A DNA stretch of 8,427 nt from Dehalococcoidia bacterium (lineage in GTDB: Bacteria > Chloroflexota > Dehalococcoidia > JACQUA01), in contig JAUYHV010000302.1 in assembly GCA_030689845.1 (NCBI GenBank), positions 1 to 8,427 of the forward strand, read 5' to 3'. The first letter of the stretch is position 1; each line of letters starts with the position of its first letter. The translations under genes and the position numbers were made by a program. This document shows, in pieces, positions 1-6,559 of this stretch. The notes under the pieces are model-generated. The model worked only from the letters and a program-made list of their open reading frames with translations, was not told the DNA's origin and ran no database searches.

Positions 1-77
1 ATGTGAAGACCGGGAAACCGACTCCCGAGAGGCTGAAAAAACTGGGCATGGAAGAGTTTTCCTTTATGAGCAAATAG
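1..77 (+). CDS. 3' end of a gene, possibly aldehyde:ferredoxin oxidoreductase (AOR) family
   Basis: Only the last 24 codons are present, read from base 3 to the TAG at 75-77. The visible tail contains GKPTPERLKKLGMEEF and ends in SFMSK. The pattern 'xTGxPTxExLxxLGM/L' near the C-terminus recalls tungsten- or molybdenum-dependent AOR proteins, which often end with a Trp-Asp-x-x-x-Gly-x-Pro-Thr segment followed by a short helix. This is a resemblance from memory over a very short stretch, so the family call is tentative. A second frame (from base 2) stays open to about 176 but runs straight through the terminator, and its composition looks non-coding, so I prefer this frame. The gene ends 57 bases before a strong terminator, which makes it the last gene of its transcription unit. 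Confidence 0.45.
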   Translation, partial: VKTGKPTPERLKKLGMEEFSFMSK

Positions 78-134
78 GTAAAAAAGGCAGGGTCTGCCTT
101 AACCAGGAAAACTGCCCGGAAACAGATAAGAGAA

Positions 135-169
135 GGGAGACATGGTTTATACCGTGTCTCCCTTTTTTT
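135..169 (+). terminator. Strong Rho-independent terminator
   Basis: A 12-base-pair stem (GGGAGACATGGT at 135-146 with ACCGTGTCTCCC at 151-162, one G-U wobble) encloses the tetraloop TTAT and is followed by seven T residues at 163-169. It ends the transcription unit of the gene truncated at the left edge and insulates the EF-G gene from it. Confidence 0.93.
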
Positions 170-503
170 GTTAAATAAAATGGTTAAATGCAGAGTGAAA
201 ACTCAATCAGGTCTCCAAACGCTTCGACCATACCAAAAAATACATATTATCCGGTATCATTAGATTCCTTGAGTGTAAATACGATATGAAAGGACATAAA
301 TAATGTTCATATGTACATATATAATATGCATTTAATCTTATGTAAGGCGTGCCCAATTTCAACTTATTTCCAGCACAGAATCTGGCGCCGGGGTTAAGGC
401 CTGGATAAACAATGATTGCCTGAATTAAACCACAAACAGTTTGCGAGTTGAGGGGTGGATGGGTTAGAATTACCCAATTGAGCTTAAAAGGGGGGAATTC
501 TTT
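170..503. other. Intergenic region ahead of the EF-G gene; no gene recognised
   Basis: This is a 334-base AT-rich spacer. I find no credible coding sequence: the longest open frame (minus strand, 207-527) has no recognisable motif and overlaps the EF-G start. It contains a perfect 12-base palindrome, ATATGTACATAT (309-320), directly followed by a TATAAT hexamer (320-325) that lacks a good -35 partner. It also holds a better promoter candidate for the EF-G gene at 441-470. I see no riboswitch consensus and no tRNA. Confidence 0.6.
441..470 (+). promoter_or_regulatory. Candidate sigma-A promoter for the EF-G gene
   Basis: TTGCGA (441-446, 4 of 6 to TTGACA) and TAGAAT (465-470, 5 of 6 to TATAAT) are separated by 18 bases. 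This would start transcription near 477 and give a leader of about 27 bases carrying the AAAGGGGGG ribosome binding site at 487-495. The match is moderate and comes from eye inspection only. Confidence 0.4.
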
Positions 504-2579
504 ATGCCTGAATACACCACGGACCAATTAAGGAATGTTGTACTTCTTTCACATGGCGGCGCTGGCAAGACTTCCCTTACGGAGGCAATACTATTTTTTA
601 CCGGAGTGATAAACCGAATGGGAAAGGTAGAGGAGGGCACGACGACATCAGATAGCGACCCCGATTCCATTAAAAGAAAGATAAGCGTCAGCCTTTCTCT
701 TTTACCATGCTCCTGGAATAATAATAAGATAAACCTGATTGATACGCCCGGTTACATGGACTTCGTAGGCGAAGTAAAGGCTGGTATGAGGGTGGTGGAA
801 AGCGCGATATTTGTCGTATGTGCCGCCTCGGGTGTGGAGGTCGGCACAGAGTTGACCTGGGGATATGCCGAAGAAGCTGCTATGCCCCGAATTATTTTTG
901 TTAACAAGATGGACCGGGAAAACGCGGACTTCGACAGAACCCTTTCGGCTATTCAGGAAAAATTAGGAAAAGGATGCGTAGCTATTCATCTGCCCATAGG
1001 TTCACAAAAAGAATTTAAGGGCCTGGTAGACCTGGTTTCGATGAAAGCTTTCATGAGGGGTAAAGCAGACGAGTCGGAAATACCTGGGGACCTGAAAACA
1101 CAGGCTGACAGCCTCAGAGAGAAGCTGATTGAAGCTGTTGCCGATGTTGACGACAACATTATGACGAAATACCTGGATGGCGGTGAAGTAACTAATGACG
1201 AAATAAAGGCAGCTCTTAAAAATGGGGTGGTGCAGGGTAAAATAGTGCCTGTCTTAGCCGGGGGCGCATTACAGAGTATTGGTATAAGTTCTTTACTTAA
1301 TGCCATATGCGATTACATGCCGTCTCCCGTCCAGGCGTCTTCGAGGGGTACTGACCAGACAACAAATGAAGAAGTGGAAATAACACCGGACCCTGCAGGT
1401 TCTCTTGTAAGTCTTGTATTCAAAACTACGGCTGACCCCTACGTGGGTAAATTGACTTACTTCAGGGTCTTTTCCGGGACTATTTCAAGTAATACTCAGG
1501 TCTGGAACAGCACGAAAAACTCCCAGGAGAGGATCGCGCAGCTGTTTTTAATAAAAGGAAAAAACCAGGAGCCGGTTTCTCACATTATTGCGGGGGATGT
1601 GGGCGCCGTGGCCAAACTGGCTGCGACGAGTACCGGGGACACATTCAGTACAAAGGAGAAACCATTCAGTTTACCCCCGGTTAAGTTCCCTTCTCCTGTA
1701 TTCAGCGCGGCTATCTATCCAAGGACAAAAGCAGACCTGGACAAACTGGGACTCGCTCTTCCCCGTTTAGCGGAGGAGGACCCCACGCTGAACGTGCACA
1801 GGGAAATAGATACCTCTGAGACCATCCTTTCCGGCATGGGTGAAACCCATATCGATGTGGCAGCGGAGAGAATGCAGCGTAAATTCGGCGTCGAAGTGAG
1901 GCTTGAAATACCAAAAGTGCCTTATAAAGAGACTATCACAACTTCAGCTAAGGCGGAGTACAAGCATAAAAAGCAGAGTGGGGGGCACGGACAATTCGGC
2001 CATGTTTTCCTGGAATTGGAACCTATGGAGAGGGGCGGTGGTTTTGAATTCACGGAGAAGATAGTTGGCGGGTCAATACCCAGGAACTATATTCCCGGGG
2101 TGGAAAAGGGGGTTAACGAGGCCCGCATGGAAGGGGTGCTGGCGGGTTACCCGGTTGTGGACACAAGGGCGATCCTGTTCGATGGTTCTTTTCACCCTGT
2201 GGACTCATCTGATATTGCATTCAAGATTGCCGGTCTTCATGCCTTTAAGAAGGGTTTTTCCCTGGCCCATCCGATAATCCTGGAGCCTGTGATGAATCTT
2301 AAAGTTACTGTGCCTGACAGTTATACAGGGGATATTATAGGTGACCTTAACACAAAAAGAGCAAAGGTTTCCGGTATTAATCCCCTGGGAGGGACAAGCG
2401 TTATAGAGGCCCAGGTGCCCCTGGCGGAAATTCAGCGTTATGCTACGGACCTGAAATCCATAACTCAGGGAAGGGGAATATACACCATGGAATTCAGCCA
2501 CCTTGAAGAAGTTCCGTCTTTTGTAGCCCAGAAAATAATCGAGGCGAGGGACGCTGAGAAAACGGCTGTTAAGGAATAA
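504..2579 (+). CDS. fusA: Elongation factor G-like translational GTPase (variant EF-G)
   Basis: The 691-residue product has the full five-domain EF-G architecture and is close to the usual length. EF-G catalyses GTP-driven translocation on the ribosome and, with RRF, ribosome recycling. Visible motifs: P-loop SHGGAGKT (16-23), G3 DTPGY (80-84), G4 NKMD (134-137), domain II around 298-380, domain III near 395-470 with GMGETHID (444-451), domain IV with QSGGHGQFGHV (491-501) and the tip loop DGSFHPVDSSD (560-570), and a domain V beta-alpha fold to about 670. His564 of the tip loop, which enters the decoding centre in EF-G, is kept. Classical EF-G has AHIDAGKT and DTPGH; the GGAGKT and DTPGY versions, together with a switch I lacking the RGITI sequence, place it in the EF-G-like (EF-G2/cd04170-type) group whose cellular role is less clear. 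It is not in an rpsL-rpsG-tuf operon, again pointing to a paralogue. The ATG at 504 is preceded by AAAGGGGGG with 8-base spacing. Confidence 0.93.
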   Translation: MPEYTTDQLRNVVLLSHGGAGKTSLTEAILFFTGVINRMGKVEEGTTTSDSDPDSIKRKISVSLSLLPCSWNNNKINLIDTPGYMDFVGEVKAGMRVVESAIFVVCAASGVEVGTELTWGYAEEAAMPRIIFVNKMDRENADFDRTLSAIQEKLGKGCVAIHLPIGSQKEFKGLVDLVSMKAFMRGKADESEIPGDLKTQADSLREKLIEAVADVDDNIMTKYLDGGEVTNDEIKAALKNGVVQGKIVPVLAGGALQSIGISSLLNAICDYMPSPVQASSRGTDQTTNEEVEITPDPAGSLVSLVFKTTADPYVGKLTYFRVFSGTISSNTQVWNSTKNSQERIAQLFLIKGKNQEPVSHIIAGDVGAVAKLAATSTGDTFSTKEKPFSLPPVKFPSPVFSAAIYPRTKADLDKLGLALPRLAEEDPTLNVHREIDTSETILSGMGETHIDVAAERMQRKFGVEVRLEIPKVPYKETITTSAKAEYKHKKQSGGHGQFGHVFLELEPMERGGGFEFTEKIVGGSIPRNYIPGVEKGVNEARMEGVLAGYPVVDTRAILFDGSFHPVDSSDIAFKIAGLHAFKKGFSLAHPIILEPVMNLKVTVPDSYTGDIIGDLNTKRAKVSGINPLGGTSVIEAQVPLAEIQRYATDLKSITQGRGIYTMEFSHLEEVPSFVAQKIIEARDAEKTAVKE

Positions 2580-2663
2580 CTGCTAAAGCATCACAGCCGC
2601 AGGCTGAAGCCCACTGTAGCCAGTTGCCGTTACACTCTCTACCGGACTAAAACCTGCTCCAGG
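2580..2663. other. Convergent gap between the EF-G gene and etfA
   Basis: The two genes end facing each other 84 bases apart. A 5-base-pair hairpin (CAGCC at 2594-2598 with GGCTG at 2602-2606) lies just after the EF-G stop, but no T-run follows on either strand, so I cannot call an intrinsic terminator for either gene. Confidence 0.5.
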
Positions 2664-3665
2664 CTACTTATCCAGGAGAGACTTAATCTTCTGGGTGAAA
2701 GCAGGCAGCACTTGCTTATAATCTCCGACTACTCCGAAACGCGCTTCCTTGAAGATGTTGGCATCCGGGTCCTTGTTAATAGCTACGATGTTTTTTGCGC
2801 TTGAACAACCTGCAAGGTGCTGACTGGCTCCGGAAACACCCACGGCAATATAAAGTTCCGGGGTAACGATTTTTCCTGTTAAGCCTACTTGCCATGTGCT
2901 TGGTACCCAGGCGTTATCGCAGGGGGGTCTGGTTGCTCCAACTGCACCTCCCAGTATTGCTGCCAGTTCTTCCAACTGTTTAAAACCATCAGGACCACCA
3001 ATGCCCCTGCCTCCTGTTACAACAGCTTTGGCATCCTCCAGTTTTACACCGGTAACTTCTTCTTTGACCTTGCGCACGAATTTTGTCTTTACTTTGCTGG
3101 TATCAATCTCAATAGCTACGGGGATGACATTGCCCTGTCGGGTGGTATCGGGAGCAAGGGGTGAAAATGCTTTAGAACGTATGGTAGCTATCTGCGGGTA
3201 CTTGTTTTCGACCGCGAAAATGGCTTGGGCGTTACCGCCGTACACGGGTCGGGTTTGGAGCAGGCCTTTACCCTGCGGGTCTATTTTAAGGTCGACACAG
3301 TCGGTTGAAAGACCCGTATTAAGACGAAAAGCCAGTCGTGGAGACAGGTCTCTCCCTATAGTTGTTTGCCCCATAAGCACGTAACGAGGGGAAATGTCCT
3401 TACACATTTTTTCCATGACCTGGGTGTAGGTATCGGTCTGGTAGTTTTGGAGGATGGGATTATCAGCGGTGTAGACAGTATCGGCCCCCAGGGCAATAAG
3501 TTCCTGGGCAATCCCGGAAACATCTGAGCCGATTAAGGCTCCAAAAAGAGGTTCTCCCAGTTCATCGGCAAGCTTTCTTCCACATCCGAGAAGTTCTGCA
3601 GTTATGGGGGCAATTTTTTCCTCTATGGTTTCGCCGACTATTAATATTCCTTTAGCTTCGCTCAT
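2664..3665 (-). CDS. etfA: Electron transfer flavoprotein, alpha subunit
   Basis: This 333-residue protein is full length for EtfA, the FAD-binding half of the cytoplasmic ETF heterodimer that carries electrons between flavin dehydrogenases and respiratory or ferredoxin-linked partners. The N-terminal half (1-200) is the ETF alpha/beta Rossmann-like domain. The C-terminal FAD domain is clear: GGRGIGG (218-224), GATRP (243-247) with the conserved Arg246, WQVGLTGK (258-265), GVSGASQHLAG (276-286) and INKDPDANIF (296-305), ending with GVVGDY. The segment RPPCDNAW (246-253) departs from the common RAAVDAGW. There is no extra ferredoxin domain. The ATG at 3665 has an AGGAG site (3675-3679) overlapping the etfB stop, with 9 bases before the start, so the genes are probably translationally coupled. 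It is the last gene of the minus-strand run. Confidence 0.97.
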   Translation of the reverse strand: MSEAKGILIVGETIEEKIAPITAELLGCGRKLADELGEPLFGALIGSDVSGIAQELIALGADTVYTADNPILQNYQTDTYTQVMEKMCKDISPRYVLMGQTTIGRDLSPRLAFRLNTGLSTDCVDLKIDPQGKGLLQTRPVYGGNAQAIFAVENKYPQIATIRSKAFSPLAPDTTRQGNVIPVAIEIDTSKVKTKFVRKVKEEVTGVKLEDAKAVVTGGRGIGGPDGFKQLEELAAILGGAVGATRPPCDNAWVPSTWQVGLTGKIVTPELYIAVGVSGASQHLAGCSSAKNIVAINKDPDANIFKEARFGVVGDYKQVLPAFTQKIKSLLDK

Positions 3666-3677
3666 TTTCGTTTTCTC

Positions 3678-4478
3678 CTATATGACTTTGGCTTCTCTTA
3701 AACGGAGGGCGAGCTTTTCCGCTGCTTCGGCAGGATTTTCGCCTTCTATTATTTCGCATTTACCTTCGCGGACGGGCTGGAACAGTTTTACCAGCTTTGT
3801 AGCCCGTCCGGCTGCGCCTAATTTTGAGGGTTCGACTCCAATGTCAGCGGGCTTCCATATGACGGGCTGCTTTTTAGCCGCTGCCATTATCCCTTTTAAA
3901 GCAGCAAAGCGGGGTTCTCCAAGTTCGTTGCTCACTGTAATAAGGGCCGGAAGCACTGCTTCTATTACCTCGTAACCATCAGATAAAACCCGTTCAACAA
4001 CGGCAGTGCCATTGTTGACCTCTATCTTCTTAGCTATTGTAATGCCGGGTATTCCCAGAAATTCTGCTATGCCGGATCCCACCTGACCGGCGTCCCAGTC
4101 TCCAGCCTGGCGTCCGCATAAAACGACATCGAATTCGCCTATTTTTTTGATCGCCATGGCCAGGGCGTAGGCTGTAGACCAGCTGTCGCCTCCCTCAAAG
4201 GCAGGATCTTCCAGGATTATAAGTTCATCAGCGCCCATAGCAAGGGGCTTTTTTACAACGTCTCTCGGTAATCCCATTCCCAGACTGATAACGGTAACCT
4301 TTCCTCCATTGACGTCTTTCAACCGCAGAGCTGCTTCAACAGCCTGTTCGTCGAAAGGGCTGATAACCAGGGAGACACCCGCTGCGGGGATTACCTTGTT
4401 AGCTGCGGTGTCAATTTTGAAACTTGCTGGGGGGGCTTCGGGGTCGGGGATTAGCTTGACGCAAACAATAATGTTCAA
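3678..4478 (-). CDS. etfB: Electron transfer flavoprotein, beta subunit
   Basis: This 266-residue protein matches EtfB, the partner of EtfA in the ETF heterodimer. It opens with NIIVCVKLIPDP, the usual EtfB N-terminus. It carries GRQAGDWDAGQVG (122-134), the nucleotide-binding loop that holds AMP in classical ETFs or a second FAD in electron-bifurcating ones, and the ETF-beta signature from about 161 to 181 (ER.LSDGYEVIEA..PALIT), followed by NELGEPRFAALKGIMAA (184-200). QVG in the loop, rather than the QTG of mitochondrial-type ETF, is more like the bifurcating or anaerobic forms, but that is an inference. The start is TTG: the codon aligned with Met1 of the family is TTG at 4478-4476, no in-frame ATG lies just upstream, and AAAAGGAGG sits 9 bases ahead. 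It is followed 12 bases on by etfA. No dehydrogenase partner gene is in the window. Confidence 0.96.
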   Translation of the reverse strand: MNIIVCVKLIPDPEAPPASFKIDTAANKVIPAAGVSLVISPFDEQAVEAALRLKDVNGGKVTVISLGMGLPRDVVKKPLAMGADELIILEDPAFEGGDSWSTAYALAMAIKKIGEFDVVLCGRQAGDWDAGQVGSGIAEFLGIPGITIAKKIEVNNGTAVVERVLSDGYEVIEAVLPALITVSNELGEPRFAALKGIMAAAKKQPVIWKPADIGVEPSKLGAAGRATKLVKLFQPVREGKCEIIEGENPAEAAEKLALRLREAKVI

Positions 4479-4496
4479 GGTGGAGGTCCTCCTTTT
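4479..4496 (-). promoter_or_regulatory. etfB ribosome binding site, palindromic, deciding a TTG start
   Basis: On the minus strand AAAAGGAGG is followed immediately by ACCTCCACC and then TTG. The perfect Shine-Dalgarno GGAGG is therefore next to its own complement CCTCC (GGAGG-A-CCTCC at 4492-4482). A small hairpin (GGAG, loop GAC, CTCC) could partly hide the site. The spacing and the EtfB N-terminal family pattern fix TTG as the start. Confidence 0.75.
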
Positions 4497-4506
4497 AAGA
4501 GAATGA

Positions 4507-4527
4507 TACGGTCAGGGGGAGACCGCA
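4507..4527 (-). promoter_or_regulatory. Hairpin in the prmC-etfB gap (possible processing or attenuation site)
   Basis: CGGTC (4525-4521) pairs with GACCG (4513-4509) around a 7-base loop and is extended by a G-U and a T-A pair to 7 base pairs. No T-run follows, so it is not a standard terminator. A TATCAT hexamer (4508-4503) overlaps its 3' arm and could be a weak -10 box for etfBA, but no good -35 box is spaced correctly. Its role is unknown. Confidence 0.35.
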
Positions 4528-4547
4528 GTTGAATCTAAAATTTATCA

Positions 4548-5426
4548 TTAATTGATCGTTAAGTCAAATGGGATTTGAGGATTTTCTATCAGGATAGCCC
4601 TCTTCTTGTCAGCGAGGTCTCTTAATGAAGATATCCCGGCCCGGGGAAAGACAGAATGTGCTCTTTCCATTACTTCCGTAGACTGCTCTTCTCCTATTTC
4701 CAGGAGCAACGATGCCCCTGGTCTTAGCCGGGTCCTGGACTGTTCCAGGATTTCAAAAATATAAAATAAACCGTTTTCCCCGCCGTTTAACGCCCCGGGA
4801 GGTTCAAAGTTCAATATTTCCGGACCAAGGGATTTGTACGTGCTCCGTGGAATATAAGGAAGGTTGGCAACTACTATGTCAACGGGTTCGGGTAGAGGTT
4901 CCAGGAGATTTCCCTCCAGCAGGGTAACGCGGCTGCAAACCTGGTGCCTCGAGCAATTGATCCTGGCAACTTCAAGGGCATCGGGAGAAATATCTGTGGC
5001 ATAAATACGATGATTTGGCAGCTTGGAAGCCAGACTTATCGCTATGGCGCCGCTTCCAGTTCCAACATCAACGGTTACAGGCAATTGTGCGGGGTATTTG
5101 CTCTTTATGAGTTCCAGGGTTGTTTCAACCAGGAGTTCTGTCTCAGGACGGGGTATTAAGACACGGTTGTCAACGTAAAAACTCAGACCGAAAAATTCCC
5201 GCTGATTTGATATATAGGCGAAAGGTTCTCCTTTGATTCGCCGTTCGAGCATGGACAGGAGGGATTGGGGGATTTCATTGGTGATATTGTTATTCTCCGC
5301 GTAAAATTGAGCCCTGGTGATGTTCAGGGCGGAACGGATAAGCAGTTCAGCCTCAAAAGACGCGTTTTCGATATGGTGGAATGCTAACGCGGAGGCGACT
5401 TGCCTGTGAATGTCCTGCCAGGTCAT
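4548..5426 (-). CDS. prmC: Release factor glutamine N5-methyltransferase
   Basis: PrmC (HemK) methylates the glutamine of the GGQ motif in release factors 1 and 2 using S-adenosylmethionine. The 292-residue length is normal. An N-terminal helical substrate-binding domain (about 1-85) is followed by the class I methyltransferase domain: FFGLSFYVDNRVLIPRPETE (78-97, the PrmC linker signature), SAM motif I VDVGTGSG (119-126), acidic motif II around ATDISPDA (143-150), and the catalytic motif NLPY (188-191). Most PrmC proteins have NPPY; Leu for the first Pro occurs in related methyltransferases and should still present the glutamine. The gene starts 6 bases after prfA, its own substrate, which is the classic arrangement. 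No good ribosome binding site precedes its ATG, so it probably depends on reinitiation by ribosomes finishing prfA. Confidence 0.96.
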   Translation of the reverse strand: MTWQDIHRQVASALAFHHIENASFEAELLIRSALNITRAQFYAENNNITNEIPQSLLSMLERRIKGEPFAYISNQREFFGLSFYVDNRVLIPRPETELLVETTLELIKSKYPAQLPVTVDVGTGSGAIAISLASKLPNHRIYATDISPDALEVARINCSRHQVCSRVTLLEGNLLEPLPEPVDIVVANLPYIPRSTYKSLGPEILNFEPPGALNGGENGLFYIFEILEQSRTRLRPGASLLLEIGEEQSTEVMERAHSVFPRAGISSLRDLADKKRAILIENPQIPFDLTIN

Positions 5427-5427
5427 A

Positions 5428-5443
5428 AGTTGTTATACCAACT
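5428..5443 (-). promoter_or_regulatory. Small inverted repeat spanning the prfA stop codon
   Basis: AGTTG (5443-5439 on the minus strand) and CAACT (5432-5428) form a 5-base-pair stem whose 6-base loop contains the last base positions of prfA and its TAA stop. It sits where a prmC ribosome binding site would be expected. A role in prfA-to-prmC coupling is possible, but the stem is short. Confidence 0.25.
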
Positions 5444-6503
5444 GACCTTGTAATTGACTCGCCTGTTCATGAGACTGGAGTTGGTCAATCAGAGGGTCCA
5501 GTTGCCCTTCCAGAATGCCGGGAAGATTGTGTAAAGTTAGATTTATGCGGTGGTCCGTCAGCCTGTCCTGGAGGACATTATATGTTCGGATCTTCTCAGA
5601 CCGGTCCCCGGTGCCGAGTTGGGAGCGGCGTTCTTTCGATAATTCTTCTTCCCTTTTTCGATCTTCCTGGTCTTTTAATCGTGCCCGTAAAACGGCCATA
5701 GCTTTAATCCTGTTTTTCAATTGGGAACGTTCGTCCTGGCACGTAGCTGTGATACCGGAAGGAATATGTGTAAGCCGGACGGCTGTTTCAACTTTGTTTA
5801 CGTTTTGTCCTCCGGCTCCACTGCTGTGAAAGAAATCCATTTTCAGGTCTTCGGGATTTATGGTCAACTCTACCTCTTCTGCTTCCGGCATTACAGCAAC
5901 AGTAGCTGTTGATGTGTGAACCCGCCCGGAAGCCTCCGTAACAGGTACCCTTTGGACTCTGTGAACCCCTCTTTCGTATTTTAAACGGCTGAAAACACCT
6001 TTCCCCCGGACTTCGAAAACTATTTCTTTCAAGCCTCCCTTATCACCCTCACTCCTGTCAATTACTTCCACATTCCAGTTATTTAGGGCAGCATACTTGT
6101 AATACATCCGGTACAGGTCGGCGGCAAAAATCGCTGCTTCCTGGCCTCCGGTTCCACCCCGAATTTCCATGATAACGTTTTTATCGCCGTTGGGATCTTT
6201 TGGCAAAATGGCCACTTTAATCTCATTTTCCAGGGATTCCTGTCTGACCCGGAGTTGTACGACTTCCTCTTTTATCAATTCTTCCATATCAGGTTCCAAA
6301 GGGGAATCCAGCATGGCTTCTGTCTTCTCTAAGTTTATTGAAACCTCTTTGTATTTACGGTAAAGAGACACGAGGTGCTCCATACCGGCTCGCTCTTTTG
6401 CCAGGGCATGAAGACGTTCAGGGTCAGTGGCAACTTCGGGTTGTGCCATGAGATTCTCTAACTCGGTGTATTTATTGTTCAATGAATCCAGTTGTATCAG
6501 CAT
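5433..6503 (-). CDS. prfA: Peptide chain release factor 1
   Basis: RF1 reads UAA and UAG stop codons and releases the finished protein from the ribosome. The 356-residue product is full length (family about 355-360). The stop-codon-reading tripeptide is PVT (187-189), the RF1-type PxT and not the SPF of RF2. The catalytic SSGAGGQNVNKVETAVRL region has GGQ at 231-233. The N-terminal coiled-coil domain (about 1-100) and the EIRGGTGGQEAAIFA segment (113-127) are typical, except that family members usually have Glu or Asp where this one has Gln121, creating a second GGQ triplet at 119-121. The first ATG fits the family N-terminus (MLxxLxxLxxKYxELE). Its ribosome binding site is poor (AAAGAAA). 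A promoter with an extended -10 box lies just upstream, and prmC follows 6 bases downstream. Confidence 0.97.
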   Translation of the reverse strand: MLIQLDSLNNKYTELENLMAQPEVATDPERLHALAKERAGMEHLVSLYRKYKEVSINLEKTEAMLDSPLEPDMEELIKEEVVQLRVRQESLENEIKVAILPKDPNGDKNVIMEIRGGTGGQEAAIFAADLYRMYYKYAALNNWNVEVIDRSEGDKGGLKEIVFEVRGKGVFSRLKYERGVHRVQRVPVTEASGRVHTSTATVAVMPEAEEVELTINPEDLKMDFFHSSGAGGQNVNKVETAVRLTHIPSGITATCQDERSQLKNRIKAMAVLRARLKDQEDRKREEELSKERRSQLGTGDRSEKIRTYNVLQDRLTDHRINLTLHNLPGILEGQLDPLIDQLQSHEQASQLQGQLV

Positions 6504-6530
6504 AGTTAATATTTCTTTTCGGTAATTAGA

Positions 6531-6559
6531 ATTATATCATTGGCCAGCGGCCTTTTAAA
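6531..6559 (-). promoter_or_regulatory. prfA: Probable sigma-A promoter of prfA-prmC(-etfBA)
   Basis: On the minus strand TTTAAA (6559-6554, 4 of 6 to TTGACA) lies 17 bases before a perfect TATAAT (6536-6531), which is preceded by TGA, giving an extended -10 (TGnTATAAT). The predicted start is near 6524, only about 20 bases before the prfA ATG. An inverted repeat, GGCC-GCT-GGCC (6552-6542), fills part of the spacer. Confidence 0.6.

Noticed and set aside
84..100. 7-base-pair hairpin (AAGGCAG/CTGCCTT) after the left gene
   Set aside because: It has no T-run and is followed closely by a much stronger terminator; likely incidental.
2..178. Second open frame at the left edge running past base 77
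   Set aside because: It reads through the strong terminator at 135-169 and looks like shifted coding sequence; the frame ending at 77 fits the terminator position better.
360..503. Riboswitch or leader RNA ahead of the EF-G gene
   Set aside because: Only short chance stems are visible, with no known consensus core and no terminator or antiterminator pair.
207..527. Minus-strand open frame of 106 codons in the spacer before the EF-G gene
   Set aside because: It has no recognisable motif, overlaps the EF-G start and candidate promoter, and lacks a ribosome binding site that I can see.
2896..3384. Plus-strand open frame of 162 codons opposite etfA
   Set aside because: It lies wholly antisense to a clear EtfA coding sequence and shows low-complexity Ser/Pro/Thr-rich composition typical of a shadow frame.
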